NCBI GenBank assembly: GCA_007133925.1
Contig: SLLU01000155.1
Location: 1 to 15,032 of the forward strand
Length of the DNA: 15,032 nt
Direction of reading: 5' to 3'
From: Candidatus Halarchaeoplasma halalkaliphilum
Lineage (GTDB): Archaea; Thermoplasmatota; Thermoplasmata; Halarchaeoplasmatales; Halarchaeoplasmataceae
Both the position numbers and the translations under genes were made by a program. Shown piece by piece: positions 1-6,963 of the stretch (positions within the stretch are counted from its first letter, which is position 1; each line of letters starts with the position of its first letter). The notes beneath the pieces are model-generated. The model worked only from the letters and a program-made list of their open reading frames with translations, was not told the DNA's origin and ran no database searches.

Positions 1-2844
1 GACAGGGTGCTGGAACTGGATAGCTTCGTGAAAGGCATGCCTGAGGATACTTCATCCATGGCGGGCTCCATGAAGAACCAGACCCAGGTATATCATCACA
101 TGAACAACTCCCTTCAAGCATGTGTGTACCTGTTGAATGTACAAGATATGCACGTTATGAACAATGCCACCCTTTCGTTCATGGCCATGGCCGAGATAGT
201 GTCCACCCCCACTCACTGGATGGCTTTGGAGGTATATGGTTCGGAATTCATGGAGCTGGTGTTCGTCCTTCACCAGGACGACACTCTTGAGAACAAGATC
301 GCTTACACGGAGCATTTCCTGTATCAGATGTCCCAGGCGGACCCGGTTCCCGGGCTGAACGAGTTTCTGTCTTTTACCCGAGGGATGAACGGTATTATGA
401 AGAACTCTCCGGAGCACTCGGAGACGGCCATAGGGATGTACCTTGAGTTCATGAATATGGGCATGGCACTGGTCGAGATGGAACCCATGGAGGACCTTGC
501 ATACGACATCCCCTCACTGGCATTGAGCGACCAAGAGAAGGTCGAAAGGATAAACGAGATGGATGATCACGAACTCAAGGATAGGGTCCGGGGGGCATTC
601 GATTACGAACCCGAAGAACTCATGGAGGCCATAGGAAAAACCATGTGGAACTTCGAAAATATGGAGGGAACCGTAACGGAGGCCCTTATCGTTCTTGATG
701 AAATGGGCCGGATACTGGAAGGGTTGCAAGGCACCGATCTGGACCAGGGTGTTTCAATTTACAGGAGAGCCGTACTTGAAAATTCTACATCCCTGGCGTA
801 TGCTCGTCATGAATTCGGAAACATGAGGTCAATGTTGGTGGGTGCGGAAAATCTTCCCGTTTACCTGAAAGCAATAACCAATGGTATTGAGATGATGGTG
901 AGTCAGGATTTCTCTAAAGATACCCATGAGATATCTGCCTCCAGCACCATCGCCATGGTGCAGCTCAATTCCTCCATGAAAAGGGAATATCGTTTGGAAT
1001 CACAACAGACCATGATCAGATTGGGAAAGGAGATACCAGAGCACTCGACCACCCGTGTATTCGCGGGTCAGGTGATGATGGAGGAGATCAACGAAAGTAC
1101 CAACGAGAGCATGACGACACTCCTCCCCATAGCCTTCATATTCGTCGTACTGGTCCTGTTGATAATATACCGGAAAGTTCCTGAGACCCTGTTGAGCCTG
1201 TTATCCTTGGTTTTTGCCATAATCTGGACCTTCGGGATGGGGGTCATATTGGGCTATAAGTTCAACCCCATAATCATAGCGGTTCCCGTGCTGATAACCG
1301 GCCTTGTCATAGACTACGGCATACATATGGTCATGAGGTATCGCGAGGAAAAAAATAGAGGGGATGACCCCGCTCACGCCAGTCATATTGCTATAACGAC
1401 AGTGGGAGGTGCCCTGTTCCTCACGACGATAACCACCGCCATAGGATTCTACTCCAATACCTTCAGCAACATAGAGGCCATGAAGCAATTCGGGATACTG
1501 GCAGCTGTAGGAATACTGTCAAGCTTCATCCTCATGATCGTTTTCCTCCCGGCCTCATTGGTACTCCTAGACGGCAGAAGGAAAAATAAGCAGGAAAGGT
1601 CAAAGGTGAACCTGGACCTCGTGGAAAAACAGGGCAAAGAGATAATCGGAAGGGTCCTGTCCGGACCCGCCGATGCGGCGGACAAACATCCCTTTGTGGT
1701 TCTGGCAGTTGTGGGCTTGATAACCATCTGCGCACTGTACGGTGTTTTCAACATAGACACCACTTTCAATATACAGGATTTCCTTCCCGAGGAAAAATCC
1801 CAGAGTCAGAATATCAAGTACATAACGGCAAATTTTAACATCAGCACCAGCTACGCCTACGTGATCACCCAGGGCGACCTGGAGGACCACTCTTACCTGA
1901 TGGCTTTACATGACACCAAAGTGAACATGGAAGGAGACCAGTACCTTCTCACCGAGGAAGGGTTCGTGTCCCCCCTGACCGTTATACAGGAATACGGTAA
2001 TGCGCCCTTTGGAGCACCTAATTACAACGCCACCATCGTTAATGCGTACCGGGAGAGCGAACCTGATGAATTCGGGGTCCCCACCACCAATGTGTCCGGA
2101 CTCATGGATGTGTTGTACCAGGCGGAGGAGAGTTCCCATGCCATCAGAAGGGTGCTGTACAGGGGTGAAGAGGGTTACCAGGTAGGCGTATTGATGGTCA
2201 AAGAGAATTCCCAGATGATGACCCGGGATATAAAGAACGCCGCCTACATGGAAAGGAACATGAAGGAGGCCATGGGACCCCTTGATGATTACAACCCCAG
2301 AATAACCAGCGGTTCCATAGTGGCCCACGAGACCACCGATGAATTGAGTGCGACACAGATCCGTTCCTTGATAGCAACCATCATAATCGTTGCCATCCTC
2401 TTGACCATAGTTTTCTACTATCTCTATAAATCTTTGATACTAGGTATAATAACCACCCTGCCAGTGGCGGTCATAACCCTTTGGATTGTTGGAACCATGT
2501 ACGCCATGGGCGTGTCTTTGAACGTTATGACGGTGAGCATAACCGCTCTGACGGTGGGTATGGGTGTGGATTACAGCATACACGTGACCCACCGGTTCAC
2601 TGAGGAATTGAAGAGCATGTCGTCTGACAGAGCGATGCATGAAACCATACAGAACACCGGTGCGGCCTTAGTGGGATCTGCCACTACCACCATAGGCGCT
2701 TTTGCCATACTGACCACATCGGACATACTGCCAATGTCCCAATTCGGGATGATAACAGCCATGGCCATCGCTTACAGTTTCCTGGTATCCATCTTCGTGC
2801 TTCCATCCGCCCTCATGATATGGGAGAGAAGGGGAAGGATCTAA
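1..2844 (+). CDS. RND/MMPL-superfamily exporter (HAE3-like), 5' end cut off
   Basis: Membrane exporter of the RND superfamily, MMPL/HAE3 type, probably driven by ion gradient; the substrate cannot be told. The frame is open to the window edge, so the gene begins upstream; the GTG at position 7 is not taken as the start. Numbering from that GTG, residues 1-370 form an extracytoplasmic domain, followed by helices at about 371-388, 394-415, 421-445, 463-484, 493-518 and 560-582, a second extracytoplasmic domain (about 583-785) and five helices (about 787-936). Each half carries the RND signature helix ending: GLVIDYGIHMVMRYREE at about 432-448 and VGMGVDYSIHVTHRF at about 850-864. Eleven helices are visible; the expected twelfth (TM1) lies upstream. 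The first extracytoplasmic domain is unusually rich in methionine (about 34 in 370 residues). Its stop codon overlaps the stop of the convergent Mut7-C gene. Family is confident; lipid, hopanoid, drug or metal export are all open. Confidence 0.9.
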   Translation, partial: DRVLELDSFVKGMPEDTSSMAGSMKNQTQVYHHMNNSLQACVYLLNVQDMHVMNNATLSFMAMAEIVSTPTHWMALEVYGSEFMELVFVLHQDDTLENKIAYTEHFLYQMSQADPVPGLNEFLSFTRGMNGIMKNSPEHSETAIGMYLEFMNMGMALVEMEPMEDLAYDIPSLALSDQEKVERINEMDDHELKDRVRGAFDYEPEELMEAIGKTMWNFENMEGTVTEALIVLDEMGRILEGLQGTDLDQGVSIYRRAVLENSTSLAYARHEFGNMRSMLVGAENLPVYLKAITNGIEMMVSQDFSKDTHEISASSTIAMVQLNSSMKREYRLESQQTMIRLGKEIPEHSTTRVFAGQVMMEEINESTNESMTTLLPIAFIFVVLVLLIIYRKVPETLLSLLSLVFAIIWTFGMGVILGYKFNPIIIAVPVLITGLVIDYGIHMVMRYREEKNRGDDPAHASHIAITTVGGALFLTTITTAIGFYSNTFSNIEAMKQFGILAAVGILSSFILMIVFLPASLVLLDGRRKNKQERSKVNLDLVEKQGKEIIGRVLSGPADAADKHPFVVLAVVGLITICALYGVFNIDTTFNIQDFLPEEKSQSQNIKYITANFNISTSYAYVITQGDLEDHSYLMALHDTKVNMEGDQYLLTEEGFVSPLTVIQEYGNAPFGAPNYNATIVNAYRESEPDEFGVPTTNVSGLMDVLYQAEESSHAIRRVLYRGEEGYQVGVLMVKENSQMMTRDIKNAAYMERNMKEAMGPLDDYNPRITSGSIVAHETTDELSATQIRSLIATIIIVAILLTIVFYYLYKSLILGIITTLPVAVITLWIVGTMYAMGVSLNVMTVSITALTVGMGVDYSIHVTHRFTEELKSMSSDRAMHETIQNTGAALVGSATTTIGAFAILTTSDILPMSQFGMITAMAIAYSFLVSIFVLPSALMIWERRGRI

Positions 2845-3287
2845 TCTGGTGAGACCTTCCGTGCCACAGATAATATATGATCCCAGTGACTGCCCTTCCA
2901 GTATATCCGGTGACAGCCAGAGCAGCACCAGAACTCATCCTGCCTTTGGTACACACCTTCTGGAACATCCCCCTTGACAGTTACCTTATCAACGGGAACG
3001 ATGGGTGAATTGCACAGAGAACACCTGGTAAGGGGTTTCGGACTAAGTCCGTATCTCTCGAAGATTTGGGGTAAGAGCTCCTCCGTTGGTACGTTCGGGA
3101 CGAGCATTGTCCCTGGCCTGTCACCTAGGGTTTTATCCCTTGTAATTATGATACGGCTTTCTTCCTTCCCTCGTTGGATCACCAGGGCATCTTCCGTATC
3201 GTCGTCGACGTATTCAGCATCAACACCCAGCAATCTCAACCACTTCGCGGTCTGACCCAGCATACGGTCAACTATGAATTTGGTCAC
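2841..3287 (-). CDS. Mut7-C RNase-domain protein with zinc ribbon
   Basis: 148-residue protein of the Mut7-C (DUF82) family, a PIN-like nuclease fold named after the C-terminus of the C. elegans exonuclease Mut-7. Residues 1-75 carry the acidic positions expected of a PIN-like site: D7 in KFIVDRMLG, the DDD cluster at 28-30, and TRDK with D51. Residues 89-125 form a zinc ribbon with C89-x2-C92 and C121/C122-x2-C125. The length fits the stand-alone archaeal form. The start is GTG, overlapping the arfC stop as GTGA, with GGTGA four bases upstream, which points to translational coupling with arfC. It is last in the leftward run, and its TAG stop overlaps the TAA of the convergent exporter. RNase activity is inferred from the fold; the physiological RNA target is not known to me. 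Confidence 0.85.
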   Translation of the reverse strand: MTKFIVDRMLGQTAKWLRLLGVDAEYVDDDTEDALVIQRGKEESRIIITRDKTLGDRPGTMLVPNVPTEELLPQIFERYGLSPKPLTRCSLCNSPIVPVDKVTVKGDVPEGVYQRQDEFWCCSGCHRIYWKGSHWDHILSVARKVSPD

Positions 3288-3898
3288 CTTTTCACCCGAA
3301 ATCTCAGAAGTATGCCATGGTCCAGGGTTTCGTGATCTATCAACTCCAGATTCTTCAGGATCTGACGGGCCCCGTCCGCAGGTGTGGGAGCACTTCTGCC
3401 ACCTATGATCAAACTCCCGATAAATACGCTGTATTCATCCACCAGATCCTCCTCGAAGAAAGAGTGTACCACTTCACCCCCACCCTCAACCATGAGCGTC
3501 CGGATACCTCGGCGATCAAGCTCTTCCATCAACATGTGTAGATCGACCCTCTCCCCATCCCCGCACATCACCCATCTGGGATCATCACTTTCAACGGTGG
3601 TGGCTATTAGGTAATTCTCATCGGCAAAGACCCTGGCATCCCTGGGTATCCTTCCTTTTGAATCCAGGACCACCCGCAACGGTTGACTGGGATCCTTCAC
3701 GAACCTTTCCTTGACCGTGAGTTTGGGGTCATCCGCCACTATGGTCCCTACACCCACCAGTATGGCATCGCATCTGTTCCTCATATGGTGTACCCTCGAG
3801 AAGTCTTTCTCACCGGATATCTTGACCTCTATGTTACCCGGTAGGGCTATCTTGCCATCGGCGGACATGGCCATATTCACGATGACTCTCGGTCTCAC
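3284..3898 (-). CDS. arfC: 2,5-diamino-6-(ribosylamino)pyrimidinone 5'-phosphate reductase (archaeal RibD-C type)
   Basis: Reduces 2,5-diamino-6-ribosylamino-4(3H)-pyrimidinone 5'-phosphate to the ribitylamino form with NAD(P)H, an early cytoplasmic step of archaeal riboflavin synthesis that also feeds F420. The 204 residues are a stand-alone RibD C-terminal (DHFR-like) domain with no deaminase domain, as in archaea and yeast Rib7. Visible family motifs are VNMAMSADGKIA (7-18), LVGVGTIVADDPKLTV (47-62), RVVLDSKGRIP (75-85) and MVEGGGEVVHSFF (136-148). The start is GTG; a TATA-like TTAATA about 25 bases upstream and no convincing ribosome-binding site suggest a possible leaderless transcript, while the 46-bp gap to the phosphoesterase stop also permits read-through from the ars genes. 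The gene ends overlapping the Mut7-C start by four bases. Confidence 0.9.
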   Translation of the reverse strand: MRPRVIVNMAMSADGKIALPGNIEVKISGEKDFSRVHHMRNRCDAILVGVGTIVADDPKLTVKERFVKDPSQPLRVVLDSKGRIPRDARVFADENYLIATTVESDDPRWVMCGDGERVDLHMLMEELDRRGIRTLMVEGGGEVVHSFFEEDLVDEYSVFIGSLIIGGRSAPTPADGARQILKNLELIDHETLDHGILLRFRVKR

Positions 3899-3920
3899 GG
3901 TACGCTGAATCCCCGGTAGA

Positions 3921-3929
3921 GGTATTAAG
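3921..3929 (-). promoter_or_regulatory. Possible weak TATA box for arfC
   Basis: Read leftward, the 46-bp gap contains CTTAATACC centred about 26 bases before the arfC GTG, the right distance for a transcript starting at the start codon. No clear ribosome-binding site lies before arfC, which fits leaderless translation. The box is a poor match, so read-through from the upstream phosphoesterase gene is an equally good explanation. Confidence 0.3.
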
Positions 3930-3944
3930 ATTTGTGATTGCGCT

Positions 3945-4619
3945 TTACGGGACTGCTTTTCCCGCCTTCAGTATCCTTTTGGCCCTTTGGGGGTAGCCCT
4001 TTTGTCCCATCTTATCCAGGGTCAGTTCTATGTCGTACTCTATGCGCTCAAAAAACAGTTCGTCGTCATCAAAATATGCGTAGGAACCCCGCCAGTCGCC
4101 GTCCCGGGGTTGTCCCAGGCTGCCGGGATTTACGTACCTTTTATCACCTATTACCCTGTCCATGGGTATGTGGGTATGTCCTAAAATTACCACATTTTCT
4201 GGATGCCCGGAAAAAATTCGGAATGCGGATTCAGGAGTATCGGGTTTGAGGTAAGCAAACATGTCATCCAATGCGGCATGGGTCAAGAGAGAATCATTGG
4301 CAGAAACATGGAGAGGTAACCCTGCAAGGTACTCCAGGGACTCCCGATCCATCTCATTTCGCGTATGGAGTCTAACCTCTTGGGAAAGGTCCTTGAGTTC
4401 ATACCCACAACCGCAATCCACATCAAAAGCAACTGCATTGTCATGATTACCCCGTACCGCAACAGCCTTCTCTTTAATCAATTCAACACATTCCCGGGAA
4501 GACGGGCCGTAATCAACCAGATCACCCATGCAATATATACGTTCCCACCTCTCCAAAGCGAGTACCGCTTCCAGAGCTTCAAGATTGCCGTGTATATCCG
4601 AAATTAGGAGTATCTTCAT
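3945..4619 (-). CDS. Calcineurin-like metallophosphoesterase (YfcE/MJ0936-like)
   Basis: Binuclear-metal phosphoesterase of the Metallophos_2 group, 224 residues. All metal-ligand motifs are present: D8-x-H10 in LISDIHGN, GD at 32-33 in YCMGDLVDYGP, GNHD at 57-60, H114 in LLTHAA, and GHTH at 147-150, followed by NPGSLGQPRDG (164-174), typical of this family. A longer reading from 4637 is possible, but ATG at 4619 has GGTGAT six bases before it and starts exactly at the family's usual MKILLISDIHG. It begins four bases after the acr3 stop, whose TGA lies inside that ribosome-binding site, so it is probably translated with acr3. The substrate is unknown; family members act on phosphodiesters or phosphomonoesters. 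A role in arsenic or phosphate stress is inference from position only. Confidence 0.88.
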   Translation of the reverse strand: MKILLISDIHGNLEALEAVLALERWERIYCMGDLVDYGPSSRECVELIKEKAVAVRGNHDNAVAFDVDCGCGYELKDLSQEVRLHTRNEMDRESLEYLAGLPLHVSANDSLLTHAALDDMFAYLKPDTPESAFRIFSGHPENVVILGHTHIPMDRVIGDKRYVNPGSLGQPRDGDWRGSYAYFDDDELFFERIEYDIELTLDKMGQKGYPQRAKRILKAGKAVP

Positions 4620-4623
4620 ATTA

Positions 4624-5682
4624 TCACCTACCATCATCGAACCAATGTCGGGTTCTGAGACATACCTGAACTATGATCAGCATCACCGGTACTTCAATGA
4701 GAAGTCCAGTGACCGCGGCCAGGGTCGCATAGGATTCTATGCCGAATATGGTAACTGACATGGCTATGGCCACTTCAAAATGATTGCTGGTGGCTATCTG
4801 GGCCGTGGGTGCGGCATCCTCATACTTTAACCCGATTTTCTTTGCGATACCGTAGGACAGGGCGAACATTATGAAGAATTGTACCAGAAGGGGAACGGCT
4901 ATAAAAAATACTATCAAAGGCTGTGAAAGTATCGTTCCGGAATGGGGCGATACTATGACAACTATGGTTACCAGTAAAGCAACCACGGAAACGTAATGCA
5001 ATTTTCCAACGAACCCTTCGAACCACTCCTTTCCCTTTCTATCCAGTAGTATCTTCCGGGTAAGATATCCTGCCAGCATTGGTAATCCTATATAAGTAAG
5101 AACTCCGAAGGCCACCTGACCGAATGGTATGATTATCTCTGCTCCCGGTATGTCCGCCACAGGAAGTAACAGAATGACCAGAGGAGCATAGAGTATCAGC
5201 ATTGACAAAGAGTTGATGGCGGTGGTGACTATGGTGTGGCCCATGTTTCCCTTGGAAAGGTAGGACCACACGAGGACCATAGCGGTACATGGTGCCAGAC
5301 CAAGGAGTATCATGCCCCCCATGAGTTCGCTGACCATCTGTGCATCAGTTAGGAAGCTAGCCCATATGATCGTGAAAAATACCCATGCCAAAAAGGCTTT
5401 CAAAAAGGGTTTGACACCCCAATTCAGACCGAGGGTCGTCACTATGGGTTTGACGGTCTTTCCCGCCCGGATTATCTCCTGGAAGGGGGTCTGCACCATT
5501 ATGGGGTAGATCATCAGGAACAGTACAACCACGACGGGTACGGAATATCCTGCGATCTGGAAAGCTTCGAAGGTGTCCGTTAGACCGGGGAATAGGTGAC
5601 CCAATACCAGGGCCAGTATCATGCATATTGCTACCCATAGGGTAAGATATCTTTCGAAAAAACCCAGGGACTGCTCACTCAC
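4624..5682 (-). CDS. acr3: Arsenite efflux permease, ACR3 family
   Basis: Exports As(III) across the cytoplasmic membrane. The protein is hydrophobic throughout, with about ten predicted helices and 352 residues, the usual ACR3 size. Family marks are the N-terminal FFERYLTLWVAICM stretch and GLAPCTAMVLVWS, which carries the cysteine known to be needed for transport in ACR3 proteins; EDAAPTAQIATSNHFEVAIA near the C-terminus is also typical. The GTG at 5682 was chosen over an in-frame ATG at 5727: it gives MSEQSLGFFERYLTLW, the normal family beginning, and has GGGGTG five bases upstream, whereas the longer reading would run deep into arsR. The start overlaps the arsR stop by eight bases, so the two genes are co-transcribed and probably translationally coupled. 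Regulation is expected through ArsR. Confidence 0.93.
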   Translation of the reverse strand: MSEQSLGFFERYLTLWVAICMILALVLGHLFPGLTDTFEAFQIAGYSVPVVVVLFLMIYPIMVQTPFQEIIRAGKTVKPIVTTLGLNWGVKPFLKAFLAWVFFTIIWASFLTDAQMVSELMGGMILLGLAPCTAMVLVWSYLSKGNMGHTIVTTAINSLSMLILYAPLVILLLPVADIPGAEIIIPFGQVAFGVLTYIGLPMLAGYLTRKILLDRKGKEWFEGFVGKLHYVSVVALLVTIVVIVSPHSGTILSQPLIVFFIAVPLLVQFFIMFALSYGIAKKIGLKYEDAAPTAQIATSNHFEVAIAMSVTIFGIESYATLAAVTGLLIEVPVMLIIVQVCLRTRHWFDDGR

Positions 5683-5956
5683 ATCCGCACCCCTTGAGAG
5701 AATCCCCAAGCTCTTTTGCACTTTCAAGGAGTGTGAGGACCTGGGTTTTGGTCACTCGGTATATGTTCTTTTTACCCCTTCTCTCGCGTTCCAAGAGACC
5801 GCATTCCAATAATTCACGGAGGTGGTGACTCACCAGGGATTGTTCGAGTTCCAGGCACGTGGAGATATCATCCACGCACATCTCTCCCCGGCCTATGCAG
5901 TAAAGGATCCTTCTTCGATTCTGATCTCCCAAGCACTTGAATAAACGGTCGTTCAT
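5675..5956 (-). CDS. arsR: ArsR/SmtB-family metalloregulatory repressor
   Basis: Winged-helix repressor of 93 residues, the normal size, expected to leave DNA on binding As(III). The recognition region EMCVDDISTCLELEQSLVSHHLREL lies at about 25-49 (key residues C27, Q39, S43, H44, H45), and the wing is RRGKKNIYRV (59-68). Aligned with E. coli ArsR (ELCVCDLC), only the first of the three arsenic-binding cysteines is kept (C27); the second is D29 and the third S32, but C34 is nearby, along with C20, C52 and a C-terminal C90-G-C92. The sensor site is therefore probably arranged differently. ATG at 5956 is the start; a TATA box 24 bases upstream and no ribosome-binding site suggest a leaderless message. 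First gene of the leftward ars run, divergent from pstS. Confidence 0.92.
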   Translation of the reverse strand: MNDRLFKCLGDQNRRRILYCIGRGEMCVDDISTCLELEQSLVSHHLRELLECGLLERERRGKKNIYRVTKTQVLTLLESAKELGDSLKGCGCE

Positions 5957-5984
5957 ATGAACGTCTATTCATATCTTATATTAA
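5950..5984 (-). promoter_or_regulatory. arsR promoter and ArsR/SmtB-like operator
   Basis: Read leftward, TTAATATAAG (about 5975-5984) is a good archaeal TATA box placing the transcription start at or next to the arsR ATG (5956). Between them lies an inverted repeat ATATGAA (5955-5961) / TTCATAT (5968-5974) with a 6-base spacer, closely resembling the TGAAC-n-TTCA type operators known for ArsR/SmtB repressors. A second, perfect 14-bp palindrome CGTTCATATGAACG (5950-5963) sits directly over the start codon and shares a half-site with the first. A repressor bound here would cover the transcription start, so autorepression is the natural reading (inference). Confidence 0.7.
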
Positions 5985-6052
5985 TAGTTAGCGATGGTGA
6001 TACTGGCAATATATAACTATATAGCACTATTTAGCTTATGTAGTTATTTATA

Positions 6053-6076
6053 GTCTATACAGACAAAGTATATATT
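6053..6076 (+). promoter_or_regulatory. pstS promoter with adjacent imperfect palindrome
   Basis: ACAAAG followed by TATATATT (6069-6076) looks like a BRE/TATA pair; transcription would start near 6098, giving a leader of about 9 bases before the pstS ATG. Immediately upstream lies GTCTATACAGAC (6053-6064), a 12-bp near-palindrome in the place where an archaeal regulator of phosphate genes could act. The first half, GTCTAT, recurs at 6092-6097 near the predicted start and at 5963-5968 inside the arsR operator region. The remaining stretch 5985-6050 is very AT-rich with several CTATATAG-like patches and no gene. Confidence 0.5.
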
Positions 6077-6106
6077 TGTGTTGAGTTTAGTGTCTATCCG
6101 ATCAAT

Positions 6107-6946
6107 ATGCAAGGAAAAAAGAAACGAAACATGGCGGCGTTGGGTGTCTTGGCACTTATGGTGACAGCAACGCTTTTCATGACAGGATGTACGGACAACG
6201 GAGATGTACAGGAAGTGAGTGTGGTAGGGTCATCTACAAACCTCCCCATCGCTCAGATGGCAGCGGAAGAATTCAACAGGGAACACGAGAACATACGTGT
6301 TTCGGTTGCGGGCGGTGGTTCGGGTTACGGTATAAACGCCATAATCGAAGGCACTGCGGACATCGGTATGGCGAGCAGAGATATCAGACCTGCCGAGATC
6401 GAAAAGGTACCTAACGTGGTGGAACATACCGTGGCCCGGGACGGTCTGGCGGTTGTGGTCAGCAAAACGGTGTACGATGCTGGAGTAACAGATCTTACAA
6501 CAGATCAGGTCAGGGACATCTATTCGGGTGCAATCACCAACTGGAAAGACGTGGGCGGACCTGACGAAGATATCTACGTTGTTGAAAGGGCGGACACATC
6601 GGGTACCTATGGTACTTTCATGGAACTCTTGGGACTGGATGAGACTGCGGCACATTCCACACAATTGGAAAATTCGGATGTGGCCAGAACTGTATCGACC
6701 GCGGATTATGCCATAGGATACGTGGGCATGGGGTATATAGGAACCAACAATCCTGCTGTGGCCCTGGATGGATATATGCCCACAATGGAGAATGTATTAG
6801 CGGGTAACTATCCCCTGCAAAGAGGACTGCACTTCTACACCGATGGTCAACCCACTGGAGCTGTAAAGGAATTTATTGACTTCCTGATGAGTACCAGGGG
6901 CCAGGAGATAGTGGCCGAGATAGGTTTCATCCCGGTCAGTGGCTGA
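6107..6946 (+). CDS. pstS: Phosphate ABC transporter substrate-binding lipoprotein PstS
   Basis: Captures phosphate outside the membrane and delivers it to PstCA. The N-terminus has a basic stretch (QGKKKRN), a hydrophobic segment (about 9-24) and a lipobox MTGC with C28 as the lipidated residue, so it is membrane-anchored. Phosphate-contact motifs of the family are visible: VGSST (40-44), AGGGSGYG (68-75), SRD (90-92) and RADTSGTYG (161-169). At 279 residues it is a normal length. ATG at 6107 is preferred because it gives a complete signal sequence; there is no ribosome-binding site, in line with the very short predicted leader. A later ATG at 6131 would remove the basic region. First of five genes, 17 bases before pstC. 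A close relative binding another oxyanion cannot be strictly excluded, but the operon makes phosphate clear. Confidence 0.95.
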   Translation: MQGKKKRNMAALGVLALMVTATLFMTGCTDNGDVQEVSVVGSSTNLPIAQMAAEEFNREHENIRVSVAGGGSGYGINAIIEGTADIGMASRDIRPAEIEKVPNVVEHTVARDGLAVVVSKTVYDAGVTDLTTDQVRDIYSGAITNWKDVGGPDEDIYVVERADTSGTYGTFMELLGLDETAAHSTQLENSDVARTVSTADYAIGYVGMGYIGTNNPAVALDGYMPTMENVLAGNYPLQRGLHFYTDGQPTGAVKEFIDFLMSTRGQEIVAEIGFIPVSG

Positions 6947-6963
6947 ACCATGGAGGAATAACG

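Noticed and set aside
5985..6050. A small gene or ncRNA in the AT-rich stretch of the ars/pst spacer
   Set aside because: No start codon with a ribosome-binding site and no stable stem; the short CTATATAG-like palindromes are expected in such AT-rich DNA.
6107..6946. PstS-like protein as a molybdate, tungstate or sulfate binder
   Set aside because: The SST, GGGSGYG and RADTSGT motifs and the complete pstCAB-phoU set that follows indicate phosphate.
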